DNA from: Siphonodentalium dalli
Taxonomy: Eukaryota > Mollusca > Scaphopoda > Gadilida > Siphonodentaliidae
Length of the DNA stretch: 64,000 nt
Direction of reading: 5' to 3'
NCBI GenBank assembly: GCA_032622095.1
Contig: CP136061.1
Location: 41,545,797 to 41,609,796, forward strand
Each line of letters starts with the position of its first letter. The first letter of the stretch is position 1. This document shows positions 23,336 through 34,725 of this stretch, piece by piece. The notes beneath the pieces were generated by a model. The model was not told the origin of the DNA. It worked only from the letters and a program-made list of their open reading frames with translations, and ran no database searches. A program made the position numbers and the translations under genes.

Positions 23336-24185
23336 TTAGTAATGGCAAAGCAACATGACTACCAAAACAAGTTGAACATATATACAGATCACTGGACACC
23401 CCTCTCCCGAGTTAGTCATAAGTTTGTATATGTATTTATTTAAAATCGGGTTTGTTTGTTGCGTTTGCTGGCTTGTACGTATCATTATTTGGAACAGTTA
23501 GTCAAAATAATCCTGATTTTCCTCACGTATGAATGACTGCACAGCTAATCAAATTGTACCAAAGTTCGGGGTGGGGGTCGAGACACCCAATCAACCCCTG
23601 TCGTCACGTCCCTGTTCAACTGACAAGTTTCGTGTGTTCTTCACAACATCTTCGGAATTTGATTCAGGAGGCATATAGCTGTCACGTTTAGATATGCTTT
23701 CCCTCATCAATAAACACACTTTAACTTGAAAAAAAGATGCGATTAAGTCGGATTGGCAGCAAATTATGTGCCGTGTATATACACATAGAAGAAAAGCTTG
23801 ACTTTCACAACAAACATGAACTTTATAAATATAAGATACAAATGATACTTGTGTCAAATACAATGAGCCATGTTTGACGCTGGGAGAACATTAAACATAG
23901 TTTCGGAGACCACGTGGATTTAAAAATCTGACCTAGAATCGGGAATTAGCCCCGCCCCCGTAATCGGCTTCGGATTCTGAATCCGGATTTTAGCGAAATA
24001 ACGACTCTGGTGATTAGTGTGTATATGTGGAGATGTGAGACAAGGGATGGAACCGATTTAAAATATGCGTGTACCCCTCCAAGAACATTTAGGCTAGCTG
24101 AGTATACAATCTGATACATTTGTTCTTATCTGTTAACCATTTATATACTACATAATAACTGCTGAGAAATTATCCCATAGGATAT

Positions 24186-24252
24186 GTTTAGACAATAAGT
24201 TCAAAAAACGACCATGACCATTGGTCATTTGTTGAACTTATTATCTGAACAT
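24186..24252. repeat. Hairpin repeat, second copy
   Basis: 'gacaataagttcaaaaaacg' is mirrored by 'gttgaacttattatctgaac' around 'accattggtc'. It matches the hairpin at 11066-11121. Confidence 0.75.
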
Positions 24253-24374
24253 TGACCACATTAACATACCTCCAAATCAATAATTGACCATTCATATGCA
24301 CACTGTTTAACTGACTGCGAGATTCCATTTAGTATAGAAAGGATTGACATAGCAATGTCTTCTTTAATCAACAG

Positions 24375-24617
24375 CTAGCAGCATCAAATTTATCTGGGTC
24401 GGACTGGAGTTGATAAGTGACTCATGGTACTGGGTCGGCAATAACCAGAGCAAGATTGAACCATGTCCCAGATGGGATTCAAGCCCTATAGTGGGACAAC
24501 CATACGTGTTTACGACCCATATACGTAAGAATGCCTTCTTGGATACTGGAGCAGGAACTACATCTACTGATGCGGTTTGCGAGTATGGAGCCTCCGATTT
24601 TGATAAAAATAAAACGG
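24375..24617 (+). CDS. Gene A exon 3: C-terminal half of C-type lectin domain
   Basis: The 243-base exon lies between acceptor 'tctttaatcaacag' and donor 'gtgagt', phase 1 on both sides. It encodes about 81 residues: 'KFIWVGLEL' (the WIGL-type core strand of CTLDs), 'SWYWVGNNQSKIEPCPRWD', and the closing 'AVCEYGASDF', where Cys is the final disulphide Cys. Canonical sugar-binding triplets (EPN or QPD, and WND) are absent, so calcium-dependent sugar binding is doubtful. Gene B's equivalent (62990-63235) has GQPCVC where this gene has GQPYVF, so two Cys differ by one base change each. An NKT glycosylation site lies at the exon end. Confidence 0.85.
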
Positions 24618-24619
24618 GT

Positions 24620-25080
24620 GAGTGTATAAATACATATATTTAGGCCGCCTGCATGGCGCGTGACTACATGCACACGCAGTGTGTAAATAGAGCATACGCA
24701 TAGTAGAACTGCATCGTAGTTCGGAAGATATATATAGTTCTTATGTTACATTCATTTAAAGTTGGAAGTTGTCATAATTTCAATTATATATGAGGAACAT
24801 TGGCTCCGTTTCAATCAAATGTAGCTTTCTAGTGTTATATGAACTAGGAAACATATGAATGGTTGTATTAGGTTACTGGTAGCTCAGAAACAGACTGAGG
24901 TCATGGCGTAACTGTTTGCATCACTGCGCACATTCCTTATAGCGTCGTTGTTTGTCTATCGGTGAGGATAAACATTAAAAGTAAACAACGGAGTAGTTGA
25001 ATTCGCGGAATACAAAATTTAGTATTCTCAGCTACTATGGGTGTATCTATTATATATTTTGGGAGATCTGTGTGTGTGTG
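24620..25080. other. Gene A intron 3, start; nothing recognised
   Basis: AT-rich sequence running up to a TG run and a 15-base G tract (25084-25098). No gene or element was identified. Confidence 0.5.
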
Positions 25081-25109
25081 TGAGGGGGGGGGGGGGGGTG
25101 TCTGTCTGT

Positions 25110-25800
25110 GTGTTCGCGATGGACTCGAAAACGACCGAACCGATTTCGATGAAACTTGGTATGTGGGGGTACTTTCGGCCGTGGAATGGCATGGGCCTAT
25201 TAATTTGCCCGTGCGACTTGACCTTGACACCGGGTCATTTCAAGGTCAAACGCCCGAATATCACGGGATTTCGATGAAACTTGGTAGTGGGTGTATTTCG
25301 GCCGGGGAGTGGCATAGGCCTATAAATTTGCCCGTGCGACGTGACCTTGACCTTGAAATCGGGTAATTTCAAGGTCAAACGCCCGAATATCACGTGATTT
25401 CGATGAAAATTAGTGTCTAGGGATACTTTCGTATGGGCAGTCTCATATGCCTATTTATTTACCCGTGAAACGTGACCTTGACCTTGAAATCGTGTCAATT
25501 CAAGGTCAAATCGCGAATTTTGATGGGATTTCCACGAAATTTGATACATGGGGTTACTTTTGTCCACTGAGTGTTTTGGACGGGTCAAATCGTGACCCCG
25601 ACGTGACATTGACCTTCAAAATGATCAAATCAAGGTCAAATCGGGTAAAACCGGATGGATTTCGACGGGTACTTTTGTCGGGAACTTTTGTCCGGGCAGT
25701 GTTTTGGACGGGTCAAATCGTGACCTCACCTGACCTTGACCTTCAAAATGGACAATTCAAGGTCAAATCGCGCAATTCGCTGAAAAGCAGAGGGGAAACA
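25110..25800 (+). repeat. ~140-bp tandem repeat with 'tgaccttgacctt' motifs
   Basis: Five diverged units each carry 'cgtgaccttgaccttgaaat' or a close variant, followed by 'ttcaaggtcaaa' and 'gatttcgatgaaa'. Perfect 'tgaccttgacctt' occurs three times. The GC-richer composition stands out from its surroundings. The 177-codon and 109-codon frames over it follow repeat structure rather than a conserved protein. Confidence 0.85.
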
Positions 25801-25908
25801 GCCCGGACGAAGTCGGGTCCACCTGCTACAAACAGAAAACAGTTCATAATATACAGTATAAATAAAATACATATATTATGCTACTATGCGATTATTATAT
25901 ATTATACG

Positions 25909-25934
25909 ATATATATATATATATATATATATAT
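25909..25934. repeat. (TA)n microsatellite
   Basis: About 13 uninterrupted AT dinucleotides, immediately before the foldback element at 25955. Confidence 0.9.
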
Positions 25935-25954
25935 CACTGAAACTTCTATTAAAT

Positions 25955-26710
25955 ATCTCCTTATATTATATCTCACGTGACTTTCTCGCATTCTGATTGG
26001 CTACACACTGCTATACTATTTTACGATATTACCCCAGTAGGATTCCTACATGCCTACTATTCTTTTTCTATTTATAGTAACAAATTCATTTTGCGAAATC
26101 GGGTTGCCACCTGAAGATACGGCCAAACTTAAACTTAACCTTTTTGTATGATATACTTGTTGCAATATCGGTATATCATTAGATTTATTGGTGAATTGTA
26201 ATGATCTTACATAACAAATGTCCGATCATAGCTAGCCAACGTATTTAATAGTTTGTCCGTTTATTTGGCAAGCGGCCAGTCATAATTTTGTAATGACAGG
26301 ACGTTATTTATAATTTCCTTTCACGCTTTGATCGATGTTAAGCAAGTTATCTTCTACAATTTCGCCAAAATGTCTTTTCTAATGACGTATTTATAGAAAT
26401 AAATGTATGAATCATGAAGAGATGTAACTAATAAAATAGTTATGCTCCCCTACCAACGTTAAAAGATTGCTGTAAATTGTAAAATCTGAGACCGATTTCC
26501 AAAATTCAAGGTAAATAAAAATGTGACAAAATCAGACACAGAAATTGTGTGAGAATTTGCACCAATGTTCGATATAATATAATAAATAATGAATGATTTG
26601 TCGTTGACTATGCCAAAAATAGTGGTCCTGCGGCTCGTGGACTATTCCGCTTCGAGGACCACTATTTTGGCATTGTCAACTCCAAGCTATTCATTATCTA
26701 TATAATATAT
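25955..26710 (-). mobile_element. Foldback element, copy 2 (inverse of 14421-15215)
   Basis: It starts 'tatattatatctcacgtgac', runs through the inverse of the 14.8-15.2 kb sequence, and ends with a palindrome (26571-26709) whose arms 'gttgactatgccaaaaatag' and 'ctattttggcattgtcaact' flank a shorter GC-rich centre than copy 1. The frame that is open in copy 1 is interrupted here. Confidence 0.8.
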
Positions 26711-27072
26711 CACCAGTGACGAATAGGCGCCAGCTCCTCATGCAGGATCACTTGGCATCGCGCCGAAAATATGACCGCGCGTCTTTACATTGATTCAGGC
26801 GGATTGATACTAATTCGAAATCCGCACATGACATCAACACCAGACAATGCAAAAATGATTGCTATGTATTTAAAGTTAAACGATTGTCCACTTCGTAGTA
26901 CTAACGAAAATAGACACAAAAACAATGTGGCAATTTGGGGGACTATATTGGGAGACGTATACGGCTGTGAAGCGCGTCACCCAAGGCTGCAATTGTATGC
27001 ATTTTTCATGCATTTGCAGCTTCTTTTAAGGATTTTGATTTGTTAAAAAGGCATAAAGCTCTAGGATTTGTC
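26711..27072. other. Gene A intron 3; one unrecognised 91-codon frame
   Basis: An ATG-started frame at 26771-27046 has mixed composition but no recognisable domain, no strong splice sites and no relative in the window. It is left uncalled. Nothing else was seen. Confidence 0.4.
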
Positions 27073-27074
27073 AT

Positions 27075-27245
27075 GCGATATATGCAAGATCTTCAATTAG
27101 TTATGTTGGGATATAAGATTTTATGACACTCGTTTAATAAATTTGATTCGCAACTCATCTACGACTCGTTGTGAATCAAATTTATCAAACTCGTTTAATA
27201 AAATCTTATATCCAACTAACTAGCTGGAGATCCTCTATATATGCA
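27075..27245. mobile_element. Palindromic foldback element, ~75-bp arms
   Basis: 'gttgggatataagattttat' and 'actcgtttaataaatttgat' on the left are mirrored by 'atcaaatttatcaaactcgt' and 'aaaatcttatatccaactaa' on the right. The centre is 'caactcatctacgactcgttg'-like. Both arms contain 'actcgtttaataaa' as a direct internal repeat, which may allow alternative hairpins. Confidence 0.85.
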
Positions 27246-27689
27246 ACGGCATACATTGTTGATTATTCCATTCGTATCGAAGTTACATGTTTACCGTCGT
27301 TCCGCTTTTTTATTTAGAAAAACGTTTAACTGTTTTACGCGCAACATCGCTGCCAGAATACAGTAAGAAGAACGGAATAGGCCGTAGCATATTCCGCGGT
27401 ATACAACCGTTAAAATAACTGGCAGACTGTAACCTGTAACTGTCAGACCGTTATAATTAATATCAAGACCGTGACTAATAAAGGTCAGACCAATGGTATT
27501 GTTCATGGGTCAACACCAATTGTTTGCTCTTACTTTGCTAATTTACCATAGAATTAGCCAGGTTCCCATGGTGACAATATGATTTCCCGGCAGGCATTAC
27601 GATTCATATGTTTTTGAATGGTCAAAACCAGTAGTATTCCTCATTGAAAAATACATCTTAGTTCTTATGTTACGATCATAGTTTTGATG

Positions 27690-28800
27690 AAATGTAAATC
27701 CTCCATGTATAAAGTGATTGACAATACTTATGAAACTTTACAGTTTGCAGAGGAGCAAGCTTGTTATCTGCCTCGTCGAATTTAATCTCGAAAAAGGCTG
27801 CGCACGCGTAATGTGTTAGCCTTTCACTAACTACTGTATAAATATGGCTGTAAATAAAAAACGATACTAGTAATAGCGGATAAACCAACCCATAACTATC
27901 CAGTTATGAGTAATACTAATTTCGACCATTCTAAAACATGAATCGGCATGCCCTTTTAAGCCATACAAAGAACAAATTTACATGTTTCACAGTTAAAACT
28001 CAAATGTATGTACATGTAAAAGTAAACTATCTTAATGGCATACTTGTTGGTAACATATAAGGCGTGAAATTGTCCAGTCACTTGTAAACACAGTTTTTGT
28101 TTTAGCAGGTGAATCCGTACATCATGACAATACAGTACCAGTCAGAAGATTTGGTATTTTTAGGCGCACCTTTATTGCGATATTGAGCGAGCTTAATTTA
28201 GAAAAAGGCGTGATTATAGCACAACACCAAAAATCTGTCGCGCTTATTATTGCAATATTAAACGCAAAATATTGTGATACTAAGCGCTAAATTTCATACA
28301 GACCCGATAGTGTTATATTTATATTAGATAAATACTGTGCATATAGTGTACATACGGTGTACATATAGCATTTACAACTATAATTATATACATACCTAAA
28401 ACATTGTCTCTATTTATACAATAAACAATATAGAAGAAGCAATAATTTGATTTGAATGTCACAATTTTGAGCGCAAGATGTCGCAATATTAAGCGCAAAA
28501 TATTGAGATATTAAGTGCAAAATATTGCAATATCACAAGCGACATGCTTATAAGCGTTTCCACTTGCAATATTATTGCGATATTGAGCGCGAAAATAGCG
28601 CGCTTAATACACCACTTCTTTTGACTGGTACTGTATATCAATACCAGCTAGTTGGGATTGGAACCTTCAAGACAACAGCAGATCCCATAATAACTGTGCG
28701 CAATGACTTGGTGACAATGGTCTCCTGTAGTCGCACATTTTCCATGAAATTTTAAAGCATGATGCATCAAACTGTGTACTGGTATCACAATACTTATAGT
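27690..28800 (+). repeat. Direct duplication, copy 1 (contains a TA-type MITE)
   Basis: 27690-28130 plus 28634-28800 align with 30230-31310 through shared blocks 'ggctgcgcacgcgt', 'cacagttaaaactcaaatgt', 'taaggcgtgaaattgt' and 'gccagttgg'-type sequence. The copies differ by independent insertions: 28133-28633 here and 30393-30918 in copy 2. Confidence 0.8.
28133..28633. mobile_element. TIR MITE with TA target duplication (Tc1/mariner-like)
   Basis: The 501-bp element begins 'cagtaccagtcagaag' and ends 'cttcttttgactggtactg', with TA on both sides. Copy 2 of the surrounding duplication has an unfilled 'gacaatatcagtt' site with a single TA at the same place, so the boundaries and the target duplication are directly visible. 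Ends starting CAGT and a TA target are typical of Tc1/mariner. The inside is rich in 'attgcgatattgagcgc' repeats in both orientations and has no transposase. Confidence 0.88.
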
Positions 28801-29914
28801 CGGGGAGACAATAAGGTCCACCTGCACCCCCCCCCCGATGATTACAAATAACCTTATTTTTATTGTTCCCTATGGTATCCAGATAAGGAATCCGGATTTC
28901 ACCGAAAAATAAAGGTGGCCCTACTAGGTGCTAGAGCCATTTGAATCCAAGATGGCCGCCATTTCCTCTAATTCCGACCAGCTGTATTTAATCGTTGTAA
29001 TAGATCGGTTGTTAGCAAAAGACACAGACAAAATGTATGCCATTTTGTTGGTATGATGTCCTACTTCAAAATTACGGCAAATAATTTAATAGAATGTCAA
29101 CAACTAAGTGCTTAATTTTTTTGGACGGATGTTTTACTTCAATGGGAATGAAATTGGTGTAGAAAATTTCCAAAATGGCCGCCGAAAATATGAAAAATGG
29201 TAAATATTGCCCCAGGGTGTCCTGCAATGGCTTACAAGTTGTGGTTGATATATAAAATTGGCTAATCTGTATTATATACATTGAATACCAACATGTCTGA
29301 TGCACCATGGATCATTGTTACTATTGTCACAACTGACATCACCAGAAATATTGGATTTTTCTCTCAGAAAACTTGACATAAATATCGGCAAAAATTCACT
29401 TTTCAGGGTTGGACAATTTTTTAAAGAAAAATGCAACTATCATTGGTATCAAAGGTATTTATTGTTTTGGTCTATCTTAAATGTGTCACACTACGGTGTG
29501 TATAGACCAAATTGCTCAAGATGGCTTCCAAAATGGCAACCAAATTTGTAAAAAGTATTTTTTTTACTTATATCCCGAACATTATTATCTGCGTTATCCG
29601 ACAAGGTAGCAAACTGTGACTCACTTGGTTATTATACGTGTTAGTTAATTAACTGACAACTACGTTCTATTCTGTTTGTCCCAGTTCCGTATGGGGCATG
29701 ACAAATTAATTTTAAAGTTGCAGTATGGAATTTTGCGAAGAACCTCTTTTGTGATTCTGCCCATATTATTGAAAGGAAATGGGCAGAACTTTGAGACGGA
29801 ACTGAGATGAACCATACTATGTGGAACTTAACCCCGGAATGATAATAACGTACCGTACTCACGAATATACGTACGGGCCCGCATAACACAGAATGAATGC
29901 CGGATTAATAATAC
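28800..29914. other. Gene A intron 3; no gene seen
   Basis: Contains a 10-base C tract (28827-28836), several 'aagatggccgcc'-like and 'caaaatggc' words (28951, 29171, 29520 region), and no supported exon. Confidence 0.45.
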
Positions 29915-30165
29915 ATATTAAATATCAGCAGAGTAAGATTAAGTCATACTGTATGGAGTCATTGTCGTATATAATATGGTCGCCGATAAATATACTATTG
30001 AAATTTGACGGCATGACTGAATCACGAAAATATTTCATTTAGACAATTTTCATGGGCACATAAAATAACGGTAAAAAAACCGTCAAACTGATGAAACGGT
30101 ATGGGACCGTCGTTTATGACGGCCCGAAACCGTCGAACCGACAGTATTGTCTAACAGTGTATGGA
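29915..30165 (+). mobile_element. 'TACACTGTTA' family MITE, copy
   Basis: It shares with 32260-32497 the order 'tcatac-gtat-gagt', 'attgaaatttgacg'-type block, 'gcacataaaataacgg', 'gatgaaacggtatg', 'ggaccgtcg' and the end 'gaccgacagtat...taacagtgta'. The right end is the inverse of the left terminus of the element at 8614. Confidence 0.7.
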
Positions 30166-30229
30166 ACAGGGTTTTCACAAATGTTCAGGCAGCTCCAGTC
30201 ATTGAAGGGTTAACTCGTCAATGTATCGA

Positions 30230-31310
30230 AGTCATATGATACTTTGAAGTGATATGATACTTTGAAGTTTGAAGAGGATCAAACTTGTTATATGCCCGCG
30301 TTGTTTAATCCGGATTAAAGGCTGCGCACGCGTGATGTACACACCTTGCACTGAGTGTAAATACAGCACGATAACAGCTGAAAAGCTCACACATTAAGTT
30401 TTTTAATTATTTTAAATAAATTTTTTTAAATAGTTGCGTGGGTATAAAATAATCAATATGAACTGAAGACCTATGTCCGGAAAGGCTTCTATCAATCAAT
30501 ATTGACTTTATTTCGAATATTTTATTGGGACCGTTTATTTGTCTATTTTTAGAACAGACTATTCGGGTGATACCATATAGCGATAGAGAGCGTTAAGCTG
30601 TTCCCATGACTACGTACCGAACGTCAAATGTCCCAGATTGATTGGCTGTATTGTTTTATTCCATAGTTATAAGCGATAATGGGCATAATTAACGTTTATT
30701 TGTGACAAAATTACGCAATAAAATTTCTGGTCTGTGTTAACAGTAACTACTATTGTTCGTTAGCTAAACAACCACACCTTTTTAGACCAGAAATATTTGA
30801 AATAAAATCAATATTAATCGATAGAAGCATTTCCGGACAGGAGTCTTTGACTCAGATCTAATATTCTATACCCCGGTAACTAAATAATACATGTTTACAA
30901 AGAGATAATCCACCTTTAACATATAATTAAAACCTAAATTGGTGTGCTTCACAGTTTTGAGTAATACTGAGTTCGAACCGGGCATCCCCGTTTAAGACAT
31001 AAAGGGACAAAGCTATCACAGTTAAAACTCAAATGTATGTAAAAGTAAGACATCTGAATGGCATACTTCTTTTTAACATGTAAGGCGTGACATGTTCTAG
31101 TCACTTGCAAACACAGTTCATGTATTAACGGATCCATGCGTACATTTATGACAATATCAGTTAAATCACAGCCAGTTGGATTGAAACTTATGACAATAGC
31201 TTACCCCGAAATAACTCGATGAGTTGGCGACAACGTTCTCCTATAGTCACAAATTGTTCGATGAAATTTGATAAAATGATCCACCAAACTGAGTACCGTA
31301 TATCACGACA
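30230..31310 (+). repeat. Direct duplication, copy 2 (contains a TTAA-type MITE)
   Basis: Paralogous to 27690-28800. The inserted element at 30393-30918 splits it. In copy 1 the corresponding place is unfilled, and in this copy the TA-type MITE is absent. Confidence 0.8.
30393..30918 (+). mobile_element. TTAA-flanked MITE, copy 2
   Basis: Internal blocks 'gttgcgtgggtataaaataa', 'ttccggacaggagtctt' and the end 'agagataatccacctttaa' match 10109-10664 and 61240-61755. The left terminus is worn: AT-rich sequence replaces the usual 'agatggattatctc'. Confidence 0.82.
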
Positions 31311-32260
31311 CTGTGATGGATATCAATATCACTTTTTATCAGAGAATCATATATAGTTTGACAGGAATATTCTATTAACCAATAGCGAAATCCGTAAATT
31401 GGCGTAATAGCTGGATGATAACTTGCTGAATGGAGAAAGTGTTCTTTTATCGACGATGAAAATTAATTAACATGATGCATCGGACTGTGTAATTGTAATG
31501 GTTTATTTGTATTACCTGTGTAATTCTAATGGTTCATATTTATCACTAGTTGTTCTTGTACTAGTATGTTGGAATTGTGATAATCCGTCAGTTCATTGTT
31601 GTTGTTGACATCGAAGCTCTTATGAATTATTCTGGTTCATTTATCCTCTTTTGTAAATGTATCATTGTATGCGAGCACTTTTAAACAATCAGAACACTGT
31701 CAAGTGGATTGAACAGGTCTAGTTAAAAAACTGACAACACTCACAACAGTCAACATTATAATAGTAATATTTACGTTGTTGTTGATATTATTGTCACTAG
31801 TTGACATGAAAGCTCTTGTAAATTACCCTGGTGTTGTATCCTCTCGTGTAAGTACAGTCATAACACTGTCGATTTCAAAAACAACAACAACACTCGAATC
31901 GAATGAAGTGAAGTCTGAGCCGACTACGGTCTGTCATCGAAGTGGAACATGCAGCAATCGATGACAACCGACTGCCACAATTTAGGGGAAATTTTCAATG
32001 ATTAAACAGGTTTTCGCAGATTTTGAACTTGTCCGGTACACCGAAGTCAGACAGTCTTAACATTATTCCATCACTGTACAAGTCAGTTTTCCCAAAAAAG
32101 CAATAGTTTACAATCAGGAAGTCAAACAGACAAACCGAAAATGCGATAATAATTGAGGTTGCGGACTGATATATTCATTGGACGCAAAAGCGGCGCCGTA
32201 ATACATTACTCTGACTGAGCATGTCGGATGCATTGCACTGAATACAAACACTCTTGAATA
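31310..32260. other. Gene A intron 3; no gene seen
   Basis: AT-rich with 'gttgttgttgacat' and 'aaaacaacaacaac' runs. No conserved frame or element end was recognised. Confidence 0.45.
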
Positions 32261-32497
32261 AAATAGACAAATATCAACATAGTCAGATTTAGTCATACGG
32301 TATTGAGTGACGGCCGTTTGTCACCGAAAGTATTGCTGAATTTTGACGCCATGAACTTGTAATCACGCAAAATTTAGACCATTTTTAAGGCGCATAAAAT
32401 AACGGTGACTCACCGTAGAACCGATGAAACGGTATGTGACCGTCGAATTAATACGGTCGGACACTGTCAAACCGACAGTATTTTTAACAGTGTAGCC
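32260..32497 (+). mobile_element. 'TACACTGTTA' family MITE, copy
   Basis: Parallel to 29915-30165 over its whole length, ending 'ccgacagtatttttaacagt' then 'gta'. It is non-coding. Confidence 0.7.
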
Positions 32498-32499
32498 TA

Positions 32500-34725
32500 T
32501 AGGGCTTAGTTACTGCCAATAACGGCGTACGTACGTCGTACTATAGCGTAATTATGCCATATTGCGGAGAATATTCGCGGTACTTGGGCGTAAGTACATC
32601 GTGCTAGGTGTATACTTACGACGAATTACGGCGAGTATACGTCTTAGAATACTATTGTAGCAAGGCGGTTCAATGCTTCCGTATTCCGCTGCATCTGTTT
32701 CGCGATGTGATGGAATGTGGTTGGTGCTACGTCCGCATCTCGGCACAACGCTGCCGAATCTCAACAGCCAGTGGGAGTATTTCAAAGTAATATATTTTGT
32801 CACCACGCTGTCAATTATATAAGCTATGCGGCCATTTCTTTATCGTCAGCAATGGAACGAAGATACCGTTTTGTTATAAGAAAAGTGTTGCACAAAAGTG
32901 TAACTCTACGAAATATTTATTCGAACACTGGACAGAGTGTCATTATTTAATTTTATCGGCATATACCCGCTACAGTTGTCGCATCTTTTATTGTTGGGTG
33001 GCAAAAACCATGATTACACAATTCGGTATCAAACACATAACCGTAGATTTGAGAATTGACTTAAGCTTCGAACTCATTACTGATGTGAATGTTCAATACC
33101 AGGAGTTTTGACTTAAATAAATTCCCAATTCTTCTTCAAGTGCCACTTGTATAATATGAAGGTTGATGAATCGTGCGGTCAAGATTATACGCCCGGCAAC
33201 AATGTAAAAAGTTAAAATTCATTCGGTGACGCCGATAAATAAAATTAATTATATTTGTTCCAATGTTGGAATAGGAATTTCGCAGAGTTGTACTTTTCTC
33301 ATAACAACACGACATCTACACCCCCTTTCTGCAAATACCGAAATGGTTGAATATCTGTCCTACTTGACAACGTGGAGAAATAATATAGTTACTTAAAAAT
33401 TCGCCTCATTTTGTGTTTGAAATTCGGCAGCGTTCAAATTCGCACCGAGAACGGGACATATAACTGCCGAGACCGGGACGCAGCACCGACCACATTCAAG
33501 TAATGATAAAGTGTGATACATGTATTATATGCTCGCGTTAAATCACATGCACTGTGTAATAAGAAACTGGGTGGTCGTTCACATGAACAATAAACAACTG
33601 CAGCGTTCATTTAGGAAAACGGACGTCTTAAAATATTCGGTCTAGCTGACCATTTTAGTTGGACAGCGGTTATTTATAATTTATTATAACCGATGAGTTT
33701 GTTCATTCATTAACAGTGTTGTAGTTTATTGTGTGTCCATTTACACATTTCTGTGGTTTGGGTGGCATGATACATGTACGCCCCCGTGAATCAGCAATGA
33801 AATAGTACTCTTTAATGTTCAATCAAAAGTATTATATATAGTCCAAACTCCACGTATTCTTCGTGCACATTTTTTTCACCCAATTTTTATAATTGGGTCA
33901 TTATTTTCGATTCAAAAGATGTTTCTGACTTTGCGAGGGTCTGTATTACCTGTCGTCGTAGTGTCTGAACTCGATATGTTCATGATATCAGTTCAGTAAT
34001 ATTGAACAACAATAATGCAAAAACAGCATCGTGGATCATCAACATCAGTGTGGATACTCACCAGCATCATCGTGGTCCCGTCCCTATACCAATGTGGACA
34101 TATAATACACAATTGGGCTTGTTGCAAGCGTACATTATGTATCCTTTGAATGAATGCATATATTTGTTATCGAAATCATCATTCCCTTCATCTGGGATGA
34201 TTTTTAGCCAAGTAATGCGACAACACTTATGGGTTTTTGGTAATCATTACTAGCTGAATACTCACAAAATAACGCCAATCTTAATTCGTCCGTGGAGTTG
34301 CATAATATAATATATCTAACCAGAGGATTCAGTGGATTAATATGTAGGTTCGATGTAAACATAGAAAAATAGCATGACCCATCACCATCATTGGAAGTTA
34401 GCAGAATCACTTGACCAGGGGTGATATTTCTCTCATTTTCCTCGATTCTGATTGGACATGTCCTAGCAACGCCTTAGTTGCTATCGTATCGATATGGCAT
34501 CAGTGGGAGTAAAACATAGACTGGTGTCCCATCGAAATAGGGATCGACCGCATGCACTTATATTATTTGCCATCCAATTGTTTTGGTCAACATAGCTATA
34601 TGTTGATCAAAATTGGCGAAGCTATCAGCTTCGTCTACCACTGATGATGTGATAAAACACCTATGCACCATGTGTGTGATGTGTTGCAACACATAACAAC
34701 TGAGATTTCATGTAATTTATTACAG
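32500..34725. other. Gene A intron 3, end; no gene seen
   Basis: A few small frames (for example 32797-33111) have no recognisable domain. The interval ends in the acceptor 'aatttattacag' at 34725. Confidence 0.45.

Larger units (their letters stand above)
22150..24002. mobile_element. TIR-bounded element, ~1.85 kb
   Basis: The left end 'gttatttcgctaaaatcccg' plus 'attcagaatc' is inverted at 23971-24002 with one or two mismatches over about 30 bases. Internal repeats of 'ggattc(a/g)gaatc' lie next to both ends. No transposase was recognised. A minus-strand LINE tail (23165-23335) and a poly-C repeat (about 22920-23070) lie inside, so the interval is a composite or has collected nested insertions. 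Confidence 0.7.

Noticed and set aside
25037-25980. 109- and 177-codon frames over the DR0 repeat
   Set aside because: Residue patterns mirror the nucleotide repeat, and the second frame runs into a TA microsatellite.
26771-27046. 91-codon ATG frame in gene A intron 3
   Set aside because: No recognisable domain, strong splice sites or relative in the window. Its length is within chance expectation.
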